In this document: positions 1 to 10,955 of the stretch, in pieces | Layout of the letters: every line of letters starts with the position of its first letter | Position numbering within the stretch: position 1 is the stretch's first letter | From: Arcicella aurantiaca | GTDB lineage: Bacteria > Bacteroidota > Bacteroidia > Cytophagales > Spirosomataceae | Assembly (NCBI RefSeq): GCF_003148625.1 | Contig: NZ_QGGO01000030.1 | Location: forward strand, 1-45,072 | Length of the DNA stretch: 45,072 nt | Reading direction: 5' to 3' | Position numbers and translations under genes: made by a program | Notes under the pieces: model-generated | The model's input: the letters and a program-made list of their open reading frames with translations, nothing else | Database searches by the model: none | What the model was told of the DNA's origin: nothing

Positions 1-58
1 TTTTAGATTCTGATAAATTTGTAATAGTTTGCTTTGAAATAGATAATTTAGTTTTCAT
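1..58 (-). CDS. Partial start of a possible class I lanthipeptide precursor
   Basis: Reading leftward from an ATG at 56-58, the window edge cuts an open frame after 19 codons: MKTKLSISKQTITNLSESK. The pattern M-K-x-K-L-x-I-x-K-x-T-I-x-x-L resembles leader peptides of Bacteroidota class I lanthipeptide and pinensin-like precursors, which start with a short lysine/leucine stretch, a KxTI motif and an Asn-Leu. The core peptide, any GG cleavage site and any LanB/LanC enzymes would lie beyond the window, so the call rests on the leader alone. It is divergent from the LytS/LytTR pair, which could be its regulator or an unrelated neighbour. It could also be the N-terminus of an unrelated protein. 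Confidence 0.4.
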   Translation of the reverse strand, partial: MKTKLSISKQTITNLSESK

Positions 59-291
59 TTTATTTATGGGTTTATATAATTGATTGTTGTTTTTTCTTGT
101 ACAAATTTGTGCATAAAATGAGAAGGAGATTTCTATATTTTCCTAATCTGTTGATTATCCATCTAAATCGTTTCATTATAAATGGATAGTAAATTTTAAT
201 TTATTATTCATTTGTAGGCAAACTTATGTTACTTATAAGAGGCTTGTTAGTAATGGTATATTGAAAATGTTCGTATTTAAAATTATGTTTG

Positions 292-1416
292 ATGCAAAAA
301 CTTATAAAAAAACATATAGTATTTTGGGCATTATATTGCATTTATTATGCAGTTGCGTATAGTTTATCCCATGATTTAGCAATATCATTGTTATTATTTG
401 CGAACGTAATTTTTATAAATCTGTCTTTTGCGATAGTTTTTTATAGTTGTCTCATTTTTATATATCCGAAATATTTAGCACATGGTAAATATTTTTTAGC
501 TCTATTTGTGACTTTGATTACAGTATTAATTGGGATTATGATAAGAATTTTTGGGTTTAAATATTTATTTCCGTTAATTTTTTCCAATGCTGAAAATCAA
601 GAAATTAATTTTATACAGATAATACTAACATTTTGGAACACCCAAATCTATGCTTTCTACGCTCTCGGCTACTACTTCGCTCAAAGAGCCATCAAACAAC
701 AAAAAGAAATTGCTACTAAAGACATAGAAATTGCTAATCAGAAAACTGCTATTGCAAAAAAAGAGTTGGAGCTTGCTGAGGAGAGAGAGAAAAATGCTAT
801 CTTAGCAAAGGAAAAAGCACAAGCTGAAATGGCTTTTTTGCGTTCTCAGATTAACCCTCACTTTATGTTTAATACTTTAAACATGATTTACAGTAAAGTG
901 AGAGCTGCCTCGAAAGAAGCGGGGGATATCGTAATTGAGTTTGCAGATATGATGCGGTATGCTACCAGCACGAAACTGCAAGAAAATGAGGTTGATTTGC
1001 GTGGAGAACTTGATTTTGTCAAACAATATCTAAGTTTACATAAACAACGTAATCAACACAATGCTTTTATTGACTATGATGAAGAAGGGTATTTCTTTTC
1101 CCATAGAGTAGTACCAATGGTTTTAATTACTTTGGTAGAAAATGGAATTAAACACGGGCTTATTGATGACCCTAATTTCCCGCTCAAAATTAGAGCAAGT
1201 TTAATCGATGACGTATTTGTTTTTATTGTTCATAATTTGAAAAATAATCATTCTGACCAAATTATGGATAAAGGAAATACAGGTATCGGTATTAAAAATA
1301 TTATAAAAAGATTAGATGCCGTTTATAGTAATGGTGGTTATTCTCTGGATTCGGAAGATGGAGAGGATGATTATATTGTAACTTTTACGGTGGATTTTAA
1401 CCTAATAAAAAAATGA
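292..1416 (+). CDS. LytS/YehU-like sensor histidine kinase
   Basis: Membrane sensor kinase of the LytS type (His_kinase family PF06580). About four hydrophobic segments fill residues 8-130. A charged coiled-coil linker follows (about 133-182). The phosphoacceptor motif INPHFMFNTLN has its His near residue 190, and the HATPase N-box LVENGIKHG has its Asn near 284. The ATG at 292 is preferred: an in-frame TTG at 289 adds only one residue. The stop overlaps the next gene's start by 4 nt (ATGA, 1413-1416), so kinase and regulator are translationally coupled. The kinase would autophosphorylate on His and pass phosphate to the LytTR regulator. The input signal cannot be read from the sequence. Confidence 0.93.
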   Translation: MQKLIKKHIVFWALYCIYYAVAYSLSHDLAISLLLFANVIFINLSFAIVFYSCLIFIYPKYLAHGKYFLALFVTLITVLIGIMIRIFGFKYLFPLIFSNAENQEINFIQIILTFWNTQIYAFYALGYYFAQRAIKQQKEIATKDIEIANQKTAIAKKELELAEEREKNAILAKEKAQAEMAFLRSQINPHFMFNTLNMIYSKVRAASKEAGDIVIEFADMMRYATSTKLQENEVDLRGELDFVKQYLSLHKQRNQHNAFIDYDEEGYFFSHRVVPMVLITLVENGIKHGLIDDPNFPLKIRASLIDDVFVFIVHNLKNNHSDQIMDKGNTGIGIKNIIKRLDAVYSNGGYSLDSEDGEDDYIVTFTVDFNLIKK

Positions 1417-2210
1417 TTAATTGCGTTGCAGTTGATGATGAACAAGCTGCTTTGGACATCATGATAGATTATATTAAGGATACTCCATTTCTAAATTTGG
1501 TTGCTGCTACTACCAATCCGATGGAAGTGGTGGGTATTTTGCAGTCTCAAGACGTTGATTTAGTTTTTGCTGATATTCAAATGCCTCGAATGAATGGCTT
1601 AAACTTAGTAAGTCTTTTTGAAGGAAAAGTAAAGTTTATTATGACTACTGGTTATCAGGAATATGCTTTGCAAAGTTTTGAATTTGGTGTTTTGGATTAC
1701 TTGGTGAAACCATTTGGCTATCAACGTTTTTTGAAAGCCGTGAGCAAAATGCCTTTTGAGATGACTTTGGTTGATTCGCCTGTTGAAGAACCAGAACCAG
1801 AGCCAATGCCTAAAAAGGAAGAATATATCTTTGTAAAGGTTGATGCAAAAGGTAAATTCCATAAAGTATTGTATCGAGATGTTATCTTTATGGAGGCTCA
1901 AAAAACGTATGCTTCTATTACAACGCATGGCGATAGAATCACGACTAATTTAACGCTTTCGGATTTGGAAAAACGTTTGCCGTCTGACCGTTTTATGCGT
2001 ATTCACCGCTCGTTTATTATTTCTAAAGATAGAATTACAGGAATTGAAGGTGATGAAGTTGTTTTGGATAAAGTATTGAGAATCCCGATTGGAGATACTT
2101 ACAGAGAAACTTTCGCTAACTATATTGAAGGTAGTGTTTATTTCAAAGAAAAAGATACTGCGGTGGTGTTAGGGAAACGAATATCAAGAAGTAAAAGACC
2201 AGATGAATGA
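1413..2210 (+). CDS. LytTR-family response regulator
   Basis: Two-domain DNA-binding response regulator, 265 aa. The receiver domain (about 1-115) has the acidic pair D8-D9, the phosphoacceptor D54 in FADIQMPRMNG, the switch Thr near 79 and K99-P100. A Pro/Glu-rich linker at about 125-135 leads to a LytTR DNA-binding domain (about 137-240) with the typical ADIQM receiver, FMRIHRSFIIS and DEVVL features. It is cotranscribed with the upstream LytS-like kinase through an ATGA overlap. Family members bind direct repeats in target promoters. The targets here are unknown; the divergent lanthipeptide-like frame at the window edge is one candidate. A bidirectional terminator hairpin lies just after the stop. 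Confidence 0.95.
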   Translation: MINCVAVDDEQAALDIMIDYIKDTPFLNLVAATTNPMEVVGILQSQDVDLVFADIQMPRMNGLNLVSLFEGKVKFIMTTGYQEYALQSFEFGVLDYLVKPFGYQRFLKAVSKMPFEMTLVDSPVEEPEPEPMPKKEEYIFVKVDAKGKFHKVLYRDVIFMEAQKTYASITTHGDRITTNLTLSDLEKRLPSDRFMRIHRSFIISKDRITGIEGDEVVLDKVLRIPIGDTYRETFANYIEGSVYFKEKDTAVVLGKRISRSKRPDE

Positions 2211-2211
2211 T

Positions 2212-2243
2212 AAAAAAGGTTTAGGAAATCCCTAAACCTTTTT
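2212..2243. terminator. Bidirectional intrinsic terminator
   Basis: GGTTTAGG (2218-2225) pairs with CCTAAACC (2231-2238) across a 5-nt loop. The stem is extended by A-tract/T-tract pairing (2213-2217 with 2239-2243), giving U-runs on either strand. It separates the convergent LytTR and DUF1080 genes. The DUF1080 stop codon (2232-2234) lies inside the stem. Confidence 0.85.
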
Positions 2244-3140
2244 CTTTTTATAACGACAAGATGATTTGTCAGATTTAACGAAATATGACTTAAAGTTTAA
2301 GGCTTTCGGGTCTGTGCATCCTACCAAATTTAGCACTTCTATATTCTTGAAATCAATCGGGTGGCTTTCTGCTTGCATCGCAATATAACCAGATTTTAAA
2401 GCAGTAGCATCTTTATTTTTCCAAAAATCAATAGCCGTTTTATCCATTTTAGAAAACTCCCAATCTTCTTGTTTCCCACCAGTGAATCCACCACCAATTT
2501 GAGTTTTATTGTAAGTCAGAACGGTATCACCATTAATTACGTGATGAACTACCGAATCACCCAAAACGATAGCTTCTGCTTTTACCCATTGGTCACCATC
2601 ATAGGTTTTTGAGTCGGAGTCAATACAATGGTCTGGACGAAGCTTTCCTTGCATATAAACTTGTGTTCCTGGAGAACATAGATTGCCTGTATGGCGTTCT
2701 CCTGTACCTAAACCTCCTAAGAGTTGCATTTCTAAAGACATCGGGAACGTTTGGTCAAATGTCAAACTTTGAGCTGACTGTGAATGTACCATGATTCCGC
2801 TATTTCTATTATTCCAAACTGCTCCACCCGGTGTTTGATTTCCCGTAAAACGATATTCAAACCTTACGATATAATACGAATATGGCTTCTGATAATAAAT
2901 GTGACCATATTTGTCGTCAAAGGTTTTGTATTGGTCATAAACAACACGCATCATTCCATCTTCTACTCTAAAAGTATTTTTGTAATTATCATTCAATGGT
3001 TGTCCTGCAATTTTTATATCCCAACCAGACAAATCTTTTCCATTAAAAATAGAAATCCAATCTTTCGTCTCAGCCTTTTTTTGCGAGAATATGGAGGTCA
3101 TATTGACAAATAGCAACAGCCCTAAAAGTATTTTTTTCAT
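2232..3140 (-). CDS. Secreted DUF1080 (3-keto-glucoside-type hydrolase fold) protein
   Basis: A 302-aa protein with an N-terminal signal peptide (MKKILLGLLLFVNMTSIFSQ). DUF1080 (PF06439) begins at WISIFNGKDLSGWDIKIAG and has a concanavalin-like beta-sandwich fold. Family features visible are GGAVWNNRNSGIMVHSQ, the central region with several Cys and Trp residues, and SHPIDFKNIEVLNL near the C-terminus. The tail GCTDPKALNFKSYFVKSD is Cys-containing and Lys-rich (KKKKV). DUF1080 proteins include 3-keto-disaccharide hydrolases and usually sit with sugar-degrading genes. Here the gene is 218 nt downstream of a beta-galactosidase on the same strand, so a role in periplasmic glycoside breakdown is plausible. 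The exact substrate is not known. Confidence 0.85.
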   Translation of the reverse strand: MKKILLGLLLFVNMTSIFSQKKAETKDWISIFNGKDLSGWDIKIAGQPLNDNYKNTFRVEDGMMRVVYDQYKTFDDKYGHIYYQKPYSYYIVRFEYRFTGNQTPGGAVWNNRNSGIMVHSQSAQSLTFDQTFPMSLEMQLLGGLGTGERHTGNLCSPGTQVYMQGKLRPDHCIDSDSKTYDGDQWVKAEAIVLGDSVVHHVINGDTVLTYNKTQIGGGFTGGKQEDWEFSKMDKTAIDFWKNKDATALKSGYIAMQAESHPIDFKNIEVLNLVGCTDPKALNFKSYFVKSDKSSCRYKKKKV

Positions 3141-3358
3141 AGTTGTGTGAGATTTATTTTGAGATAATTTTAATCTATGTAATCTTAATTTAGCCGAAAA
3201 GTCATGGAAATATCAACTTCGTGACTAATTTTAAAACTAAACCCAATTTATAAACATGAAGGACTTTTGTAAATACAATTGACGTCATATTGTTGATAAA
3301 TAGTTGTTTATCAGCATCTGATAAAATTATTCATTGTTAATTATCCATTATTAATTAC

Positions 3359-6595
<3,237 letters not shown>

Positions 6596-6684
6596 TTAAG
6601 GCACATTGTTGATAATCAAAGATATGCAAGATAAAGATTATTTAGCAAAAACGTATTCTTGAAGGTTAGGTTTTGGTAATCAAT

Positions 6685-6724
6685 AAAAAAAGCCCCACAA
6701 AATAAACAATTTTGTGGGGCTTTT
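6685..6724 (-). terminator. Intrinsic terminator of the cytochrome c gene
   Basis: Perfect stem AGCCCCACAAAAT / ATTTTGTGGGGCT (6691-6703 with 6709-6721), loop AAACA, flanked by an A-run on the left that becomes a U-run on the minus transcript. It lies 19 nt after the cytochrome c stop. Confidence 0.88.
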
Positions 6725-6743
6725 AATATCAGAATATAGCTAA

Positions 6744-7079
6744 TTAGCTTTTCTTAGCTTTCTTTTTTGGAGCTAAAGAGTTAATCCAACCTGCAATTTT
6801 CAAAGCATCTTCTTTAGGTACTTTTAATGCCATCATTGGAGGATAACCTGGCCAGTTAGAAGGTTTTGGCGTTGCAATTAACTCAAGAATTCTTTCTGGA
6901 GTATATTTTCTTTTTGCTACTTCTGTATAAGCTGGGCCTACTAATTTAGTATCTACTTTATGACAAGCTGTACAAGTATATTTTGTCATTAGAGGCTTGA
7001 TGTCCTCTGGAAAGTCTTGTGCTTGAGCGTTGATTGCAAGTCCTGCAAGCAATAATGTACTGAATAATGCTTTTTTCAT
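6744..7079 (-). CDS. Small periplasmic class I cytochrome c (c551-type)
   Basis: A 111-aa protein with a signal peptide (about residues 1-20, MKKALFSTLLLAGLAINAQA). It carries one haem-binding motif, CTACH (C36, C39, H40). The probable axial methionine is M82 or M83 in PGYPPMMALKVP, as in cytochrome c551/c8 proteins. The tail is basic (PKKKAKKS). It would shuttle electrons in the periplasm between respiratory or sugar-oxidising dehydrogenases and a terminal oxidase. It is transcribed as a single gene with its own terminator downstream. The partner enzyme cannot be inferred, because the neighbours (beta-galactosidase, MurQ) are not redox enzymes. Confidence 0.92.
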   Translation of the reverse strand: MKKALFSTLLLAGLAINAQAQDFPEDIKPLMTKYTCTACHKVDTKLVGPAYTEVAKRKYTPERILELIATPKPSNWPGYPPMMALKVPKEDALKIAGWINSLAPKKKAKKS

Positions 7080-7234
7080 GATAAAATTAAAAAAGGGATT
7101 TCTGGAATAATTTGGATTTACCTCTCAAAAGACAAAGTAACACACTTAATGGTTAAATTTTATCCTTTCTTGTTATTTTTATGTTTAAACGATGGATAAA
7201 TCGTCTTGTTACATTGGTTCGTGTTAATGTTTTG

Positions 7235-8065
7235 TTAATGTTTGGCACGATACGCATCCACTGACGCTCTTACACTTCCGTGAACTTGCAATAAGGCTTC
7301 GGCTTCTTCTCTTTCAATTCCTAATTCTTTCATAACCATATTTTCTGCACGTACTACTAACTTATTGTTGCTCAATTGCATATCAACCATTCTGTTACCT
7401 CTGACACGTCCTAATTGAATCATTACTGAGGTAGAAATCATGTTCAAAATCAATTTCTGAGCTGTTCCTGATTTCATTCTTGTACTTCCTGTTACGAATT
7501 CAGGACCAGAAATGGCTTCAATTGGATATTCGGCAGCTTTAGAAATTTCACTGTCAGAATTACAAGAAATTGAACCTGTCAATAATCCATTTTCACGAGC
7601 TTTATTCAAACCTCCAATTACGTAAGGTGTTCTTCCTGATGCAGCAATGCCAATTAAAGTATCTAATTCATTGATGTTGTATTTCAAAAGGTCTTTCCAA
7701 GCCTGCTCGATGTCGTCTTCTGCATTTTCAACGGCTTTTCTGATGGCTCCGTCACCACCTGCAATTAAACCTACCACTAAGTCAAACGGAACGCCAAATG
7801 TTGGAGGGCATTCTGAAGCATCTACTACGCCCAAACGTCCGCTTGTTCCAGCACCAATATAAAATAAACGTCCGCCTTTTTTCATTCTCAAAACTATCTG
7901 ACTGACAAGGGCTTCTATTTGTGGAATTGCTTTTTCAACAGCATACGGAACGGTTTTATCTTCGTTGTTAATTCCTTCCAAAATTTCCTTTACCGACATC
8001 TTGTCCAGATTGTCGTAGTGAGAAGTTTCTTCGGTTGTAAGTAGCTCTAAGTTGATTTCAGCCAT
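7235..8065 (-). CDS. murQ: N-acetylmuramic acid 6-phosphate etherase
   Basis: A 276-aa SIS-domain lyase-type hydrolase that cleaves the lactyl ether of MurNAc-6-phosphate to give GlcNAc-6-phosphate and D-lactate in peptidoglycan recycling. It starts with the family motif LTTEETSHYDNLDKMS. The SIS phosphosugar-binding loop is FYIGAGTSGRLGVVDASECPPTFG with the catalytic Glu at E85. The second signature, GPEFVTGSTRMKSGTAQKLILN, is also present. Length is slightly below the usual 295-300 aa, mostly through a short C-terminus. No MurNAc kinase (AnmK) or MurP transporter is next to it. It is monocistronic, flanked by cytochrome c and an M20 dipeptidase. Confidence 0.96.
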   Translation of the reverse strand: MAEINLELLTTEETSHYDNLDKMSVKEILEGINNEDKTVPYAVEKAIPQIEALVSQIVLRMKKGGRLFYIGAGTSGRLGVVDASECPPTFGVPFDLVVGLIAGGDGAIRKAVENAEDDIEQAWKDLLKYNINELDTLIGIAASGRTPYVIGGLNKARENGLLTGSISCNSDSEISKAAEYPIEAISGPEFVTGSTRMKSGTAQKLILNMISTSVMIQLGRVRGNRMVDMQLSNNKLVVRAENMVMKELGIEREEAEALLQVHGSVRASVDAYRAKH

Positions 8066-8210
8066 GAGGGTAATGAGTGAATATATTGTATTTTATATCT
8101 AATAAGTTGTACCACAAAGATAAGGACATTTTGATAATTGGAGTCATAATTAGTCAAAAGCATCTTGCGAATATAAGGACATAGACGTACAATGCTATTT
8201 TTCTAACATC

Positions 8211-8249
8211 AAAAAGCCAAATAGATTATTGAGTTCTATTTGGCTTTTT
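8211..8249 (-). terminator. Intrinsic terminator after the M20 dipeptidase
   Basis: A 15-bp arm AAAAAGCCAAATAGA (8211-8225) pairs with TCTATTTGGCTTTTT (8235-8249) around a 9-nt loop. The left A-run becomes the U-tract on the minus transcript. It lies about 70 nt beyond the dipeptidase stop and is probably bidirectional. Confidence 0.8.
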
Positions 8250-8297
8250 GAGTGGGGTTATTTTAAAAAAAATCTCCAAAATGACTTTGGGTTTTTC

Positions 8298-8317
8298 TAC
8301 GGACAAGGCTGTCCGTA
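8298..8317. repeat. REP-like palindrome flush with a stop codon
   Basis: TACGGACA-AGGC-TGTCCGTA, a perfect 8-bp stem with a 4-nt loop, ends exactly where the dipeptidase stop codon begins (8318). There is no U-run, so it resembles a REP unit more than a terminator. Confidence 0.6.
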
Positions 8318-9670
8318 TTACACACTATAATATTTGAAAAATAAAGGTATTGTTTCAATTCCTTTGTAAAAATTGGATAATCCATAATGCTCGTTTGGTG
8401 AGTGGATAGCGTCAGAATCAAGCCCGAAGCCCATTAAGATTGTTTTTAAACCTAATTCTTTTTCAAATAATGCTACAATCGGAATACTACCACCACCACG
8501 AGTAGGAACTGGTTTTTTACCGAAAGCTTCTTCCATTGCTTTTTCAGCGGCACGATATTCTTTTGAATCGGTTGGCGTTACATAAGGTTCTCCACCATGA
8601 TGTGGCTGAACTTTTACGGTTACGCCTGCGGGTGCAATAGATTCAAAATGCTTGGTGAATAAGGCTGTAATTTTATCCGATTGCTGATTGGGAACTAATC
8701 TCATCGAGATTTTGGCAGATGCTTTTGAAGGCAAAACTGTTTTGGCACCTTCGCCAATATAACCTCCCCAAATACCATTTGCATCAAGGGTTGGACGAAT
8801 TGAAGCACGTTCCAAAGTTGTATAACCATCTTCGCCTCTTACGTCATCAATACCTAAATCTTTTTTGTACTCGTCTAAGTTGAAAGGCGTTTCTGCCATT
8901 GCTTCACGTTGAGCAGGCGTTAATTCCACCACATCATCGTAGAAATTTGGAATGGTAATGTGTCCGTTTTCATCGTGTAATGAAGCAATCATTTTACTCA
9001 AAACATTTATCGGATTGGCAACTGCACCACCGTAAACGCCTGAGTGTAAATCACGATTTGCTCCTGTAATTTCAACTTCTAAATAGCTCAAACCACGCAA
9101 ACCAACGTCAATTGATGGAATATCATTGGCAATAATTGCCGTATCAGAAATCAAGATAACATCTGCCGCCAATTTTGCTTTATTCGCTTTTACGAAAATA
9201 CCCAAATTGTCAGAACCAACTTCTTCTTCACCTTCAATCATGAATTTTACATTGCAAGGAAGAGAATTTGTCGCCATCATGGTTTCAAATGCTTTGATGT
9301 GCATATAAACCTGACCTTTGTCGTCGCAAGCACCACGAGCGTAGATTTTTTCATCTTTCACAACAGGTTCAAACGGAGGAGAATCCCAAAGATTTAATGG
9401 GTCAGCAGGTTGAACGTCGTAATGACCATAAACCAAAACAGTTGGCAAAGACGAATCAATAATCTTTTCGCCATACACGATTGGGTGTCCTGCTGTTTCA
9501 CAAATTTCTGCAACATCAGCACCAGCCGCTTGAATTTTCTCACAGATAAATTCTGCCGCTTTGCGAACGTCATCTTTATATTTACTATCAGCACTAACTG
9601 ATGGAATTCTTAGTAAATCGAGCAATTCTGAAAGGAAACGCTCTTTATTTTCTTGAATATATTGTTGCAT
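8318..9670 (-). CDS. M20-family dipeptidase (CNDP/PepV-like)
   Basis: A 450-aa cytosolic dizinc peptidase of the M20 family. Visible motifs are the metal-binding VYGHYDVQPADP (H83, D85), ARGACDDKGQ (Asp pair 116-117), the catalytic and metal glutamates in MIEGEEEVGSD (147-149), the dimerisation-domain HSGVYGG, and the final ligand His in DAIHSPNEHYG. No signal peptide is present, so it acts in the cytoplasm on dipeptides or short peptides from nutrition or murein recycling. The start at 9670 (MQQYIQENKERF) matches the usual family N-terminus. It is preceded by a hairpin-rich 317-nt gap and followed by a REP-like palindrome and a terminator. Confidence 0.95.
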   Translation of the reverse strand: MQQYIQENKERFLSELLDLLRIPSVSADSKYKDDVRKAAEFICEKIQAAGADVAEICETAGHPIVYGEKIIDSSLPTVLVYGHYDVQPADPLNLWDSPPFEPVVKDEKIYARGACDDKGQVYMHIKAFETMMATNSLPCNVKFMIEGEEEVGSDNLGIFVKANKAKLAADVILISDTAIIANDIPSIDVGLRGLSYLEVEITGANRDLHSGVYGGAVANPINVLSKMIASLHDENGHITIPNFYDDVVELTPAQREAMAETPFNLDEYKKDLGIDDVRGEDGYTTLERASIRPTLDANGIWGGYIGEGAKTVLPSKASAKISMRLVPNQQSDKITALFTKHFESIAPAGVTVKVQPHHGGEPYVTPTDSKEYRAAEKAMEEAFGKKPVPTRGGGSIPIVALFEKELGLKTILMGFGLDSDAIHSPNEHYGLSNFYKGIETIPLFFKYYSV

Positions 9671-9728
9671 AACTTTGGATTAAAAACTTTTGAAAGAAGT
9701 CTGTTGAATTGAATTACGACAAAATTAA

Positions 9729-9777
9729 AAAATGAAGAACTAAAACTTAGAAAATCTAAACTTTAATTCTTCATTTT
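9729..9777 (-). terminator. Possible terminator downstream of plsY
   Basis: Imperfect 22-bp stem: the outer 11 bp are perfect (9729-9739 with 9767-9777), the middle is mismatched, and the inner TTAGA/TCTAA pairs. On the minus strand it is followed by a T-rich tract. It is far (about 210 nt) from the plsY stop, so it may instead be a leader structure of the dipeptidase mRNA. Confidence 0.45.
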
Positions 9778-9798
9778 ATATTTTTTACGAATAAATAC

Positions 9799-9885
9799 AC
9801 TGTTTAATAAGTTATTTCAACTTTCGGGAAGTTTCCCAATCAAAGATTTTAGGATAAAAATTATTCAAAAAATTTATTAAACAGT
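9799..9885. repeat. 87-nt element with 12-bp terminal inverted repeats
   Basis: ACTGTTTAATAA (9799-9810) and TTATTAAACAGT (9874-9885) are perfect inverted copies. Inside lies AACTTTCGGGAAGTT (9819-9833), identical to one arm of a palindrome at 37376-37408. It looks like a MITE or REP-derived piece rather than a terminator. Confidence 0.55.
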
Positions 9886-9987
9886 ATAATAAATAGCCGA
9901 CAACCTAAAATTATTTTTTGGAATAATGAACTGACAATCAGTTTATTGCTAAATCCTAATGCCTAAACCCTAACCCCAATTATAAAC

Positions 9988-10632
9988 TTACGCCTTTTTA
10001 GAACGCAACGAAATTTTACTTTCTTGTCCTTTAATGAGCCTTACAATATTTTTGCGGTGCGTGATAACAATCATTCCAAAAAGTAAGAATCCGAATACAA
10101 TCACCAAGGTATTTTCTGGACCAAAAGCTTTCAATAATAATAAAATTGGGAATGAAAGTGATGCAATAATTGCTCCTAAAGAAACGTAATTGAACGATAT
10201 AAAAACCAAGAAGAAAATCACCATACAAACCAATGCTGCTTCTGGATGAACAGACATCACCATACCTAATAACGTTGCCACACCTTTACCGCCTTTGAAG
10301 TTTGAGAACACAGGAAAAATATGACCTAAAACTGCCGCAAAACCGAAAAGCAATTTTAAATTTTGACATTCTTCCCATCCAATCAAATGACCGTAATACA
10401 TCATCAAAGCAATTGACGTAGCCACCCAACCTTTAATGGCATCAATCAATAATACAACCGTTCCTGCTCTTTTTCCTAAGACTCTAAATGTATTGGTAGC
10501 TCCTGCATTTCCGCTTCCATGTTTACGAACATCAATACCGAAATAGGCTTCTCCGTACCAAATAGCTGTAGGAATTGAACCAAGTAAATAAGCCGCAATA
10601 GTGCAGGCGATGATTAAAACAATTAATGACAT
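9988..10632 (-). CDS. plsY: Acyl-phosphate:glycerol-3-phosphate acyltransferase
   Basis: A 214-aa integral membrane enzyme that transfers an acyl group from acyl-phosphate to glycerol-3-phosphate, the first step of phosphatidic acid synthesis in the PlsX/PlsY route. About five membrane helices are seen. The family motifs are GSIPTAIWYG near the N-terminus, RKHGSGNAGATNTFRVLGK (motif 1), the glycerol-phosphate loop NFKGGKGVAT (motif 2) and the later THRKNIVRLIKGQE (motif 3 region). The C-terminus is basic (SLRSKKA). PlsX is not in the window. A consensus-like Bacteroidota promoter lies about 65 nt upstream. Confidence 0.96.
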   Translation of the reverse strand: MSLIVLIIACTIAAYLLGSIPTAIWYGEAYFGIDVRKHGSGNAGATNTFRVLGKRAGTVVLLIDAIKGWVATSIALMMYYGHLIGWEECQNLKLLFGFAAVLGHIFPVFSNFKGGKGVATLLGMVMSVHPEAALVCMVIFFLVFISFNYVSLGAIIASLSFPILLLLKAFGPENTLVIVFGFLLFGMIVITHRKNIVRLIKGQESKISLRSKKA

Positions 10633-10955
10633 TGATTTGGATATAAATTTTAGGACTGTTTAACAGAAAAAACAGAAATTTTTGAAAATCCTTAAAAACA
10701 AATATATATCAAACTTTTGCTAAAACAAGTGAGTGACGAAAAGTTCTTTAAATTGTCCAAAAAGGCTCTTTTAAATGTTTTATTTTATAATTTTGAAATC
10801 GACTTTTTTCAAAAATCTATCAATTTAAACGTGATTTGTCAATGTTTAAAAACACGTTTCGGGAATAAAAAACATGAGAATAAATATTTTGGCAAGGATT
10901 TCGTTATTACAACTATCAGAATGTAAGCATTCTTTATAAATCAACAGTTAGTCAA
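10633..10955. other. Divergent intergenic region between plsY and a secreted-protein gene
   Basis: 323 nt, very AT-rich, serving as the divergent promoter region. A 69-codon open frame at 10717-10926 has low-complexity Phe/Lys/Asn composition and no recognisable family, so it is not called. Apart from the plsY promoter candidate at 10699-10728, nothing else is supported. Confidence 0.5.
10699..10728 (-). promoter_or_regulatory. Candidate Bacteroidota-type promoter of plsY
   Basis: On the minus strand the sequence reads TTG (10728-10726), 19 nt spacer, TATATTTG (10706-10699), matching the Bacteroidota -33 TTG and -7 TAnnTTTG elements. The predicted start of transcription would be about 60 nt upstream of the plsY ATG. 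Confidence 0.45.

Larger units (their letters stand above)
9671..9987. other. Non-coding stretch with two inverted repeats
   Basis: 317 nt between plsY and the dipeptidase, both on the minus strand. It holds a hairpin at 9729-9777 (AAAATGAAGAA with TTCTTCATTTT, plus an inner TTAGA/TCTAA) that would give a U-run on the minus strand. It also holds a separate inverted repeat at 9799-9885. At 9951-9978 a degenerate TTAGG-type run is seen (read on the minus strand). No open frame here looks coding. Confidence 0.6.

Noticed and set aside
284-291. TATGTTTG as a -7 promoter box for the LytS-like gene
   Set aside because: It matches TAnnTTTG but directly abuts the ATG at 292, leaving no room for a transcription start upstream of the start codon.
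9951-9978. Telomere-like repeat
   Set aside because: Only a short degenerate TTAGG-type run in a chromosomal intergenic region; no long array.
10717-10926. A 69-codon plus-strand open frame between plsY and the secreted-protein gene
   Set aside because: Low-complexity Phe/Lys/Asn composition, no family resemblance, and it lies in a divergent promoter region and overlaps the plsY promoter candidate.
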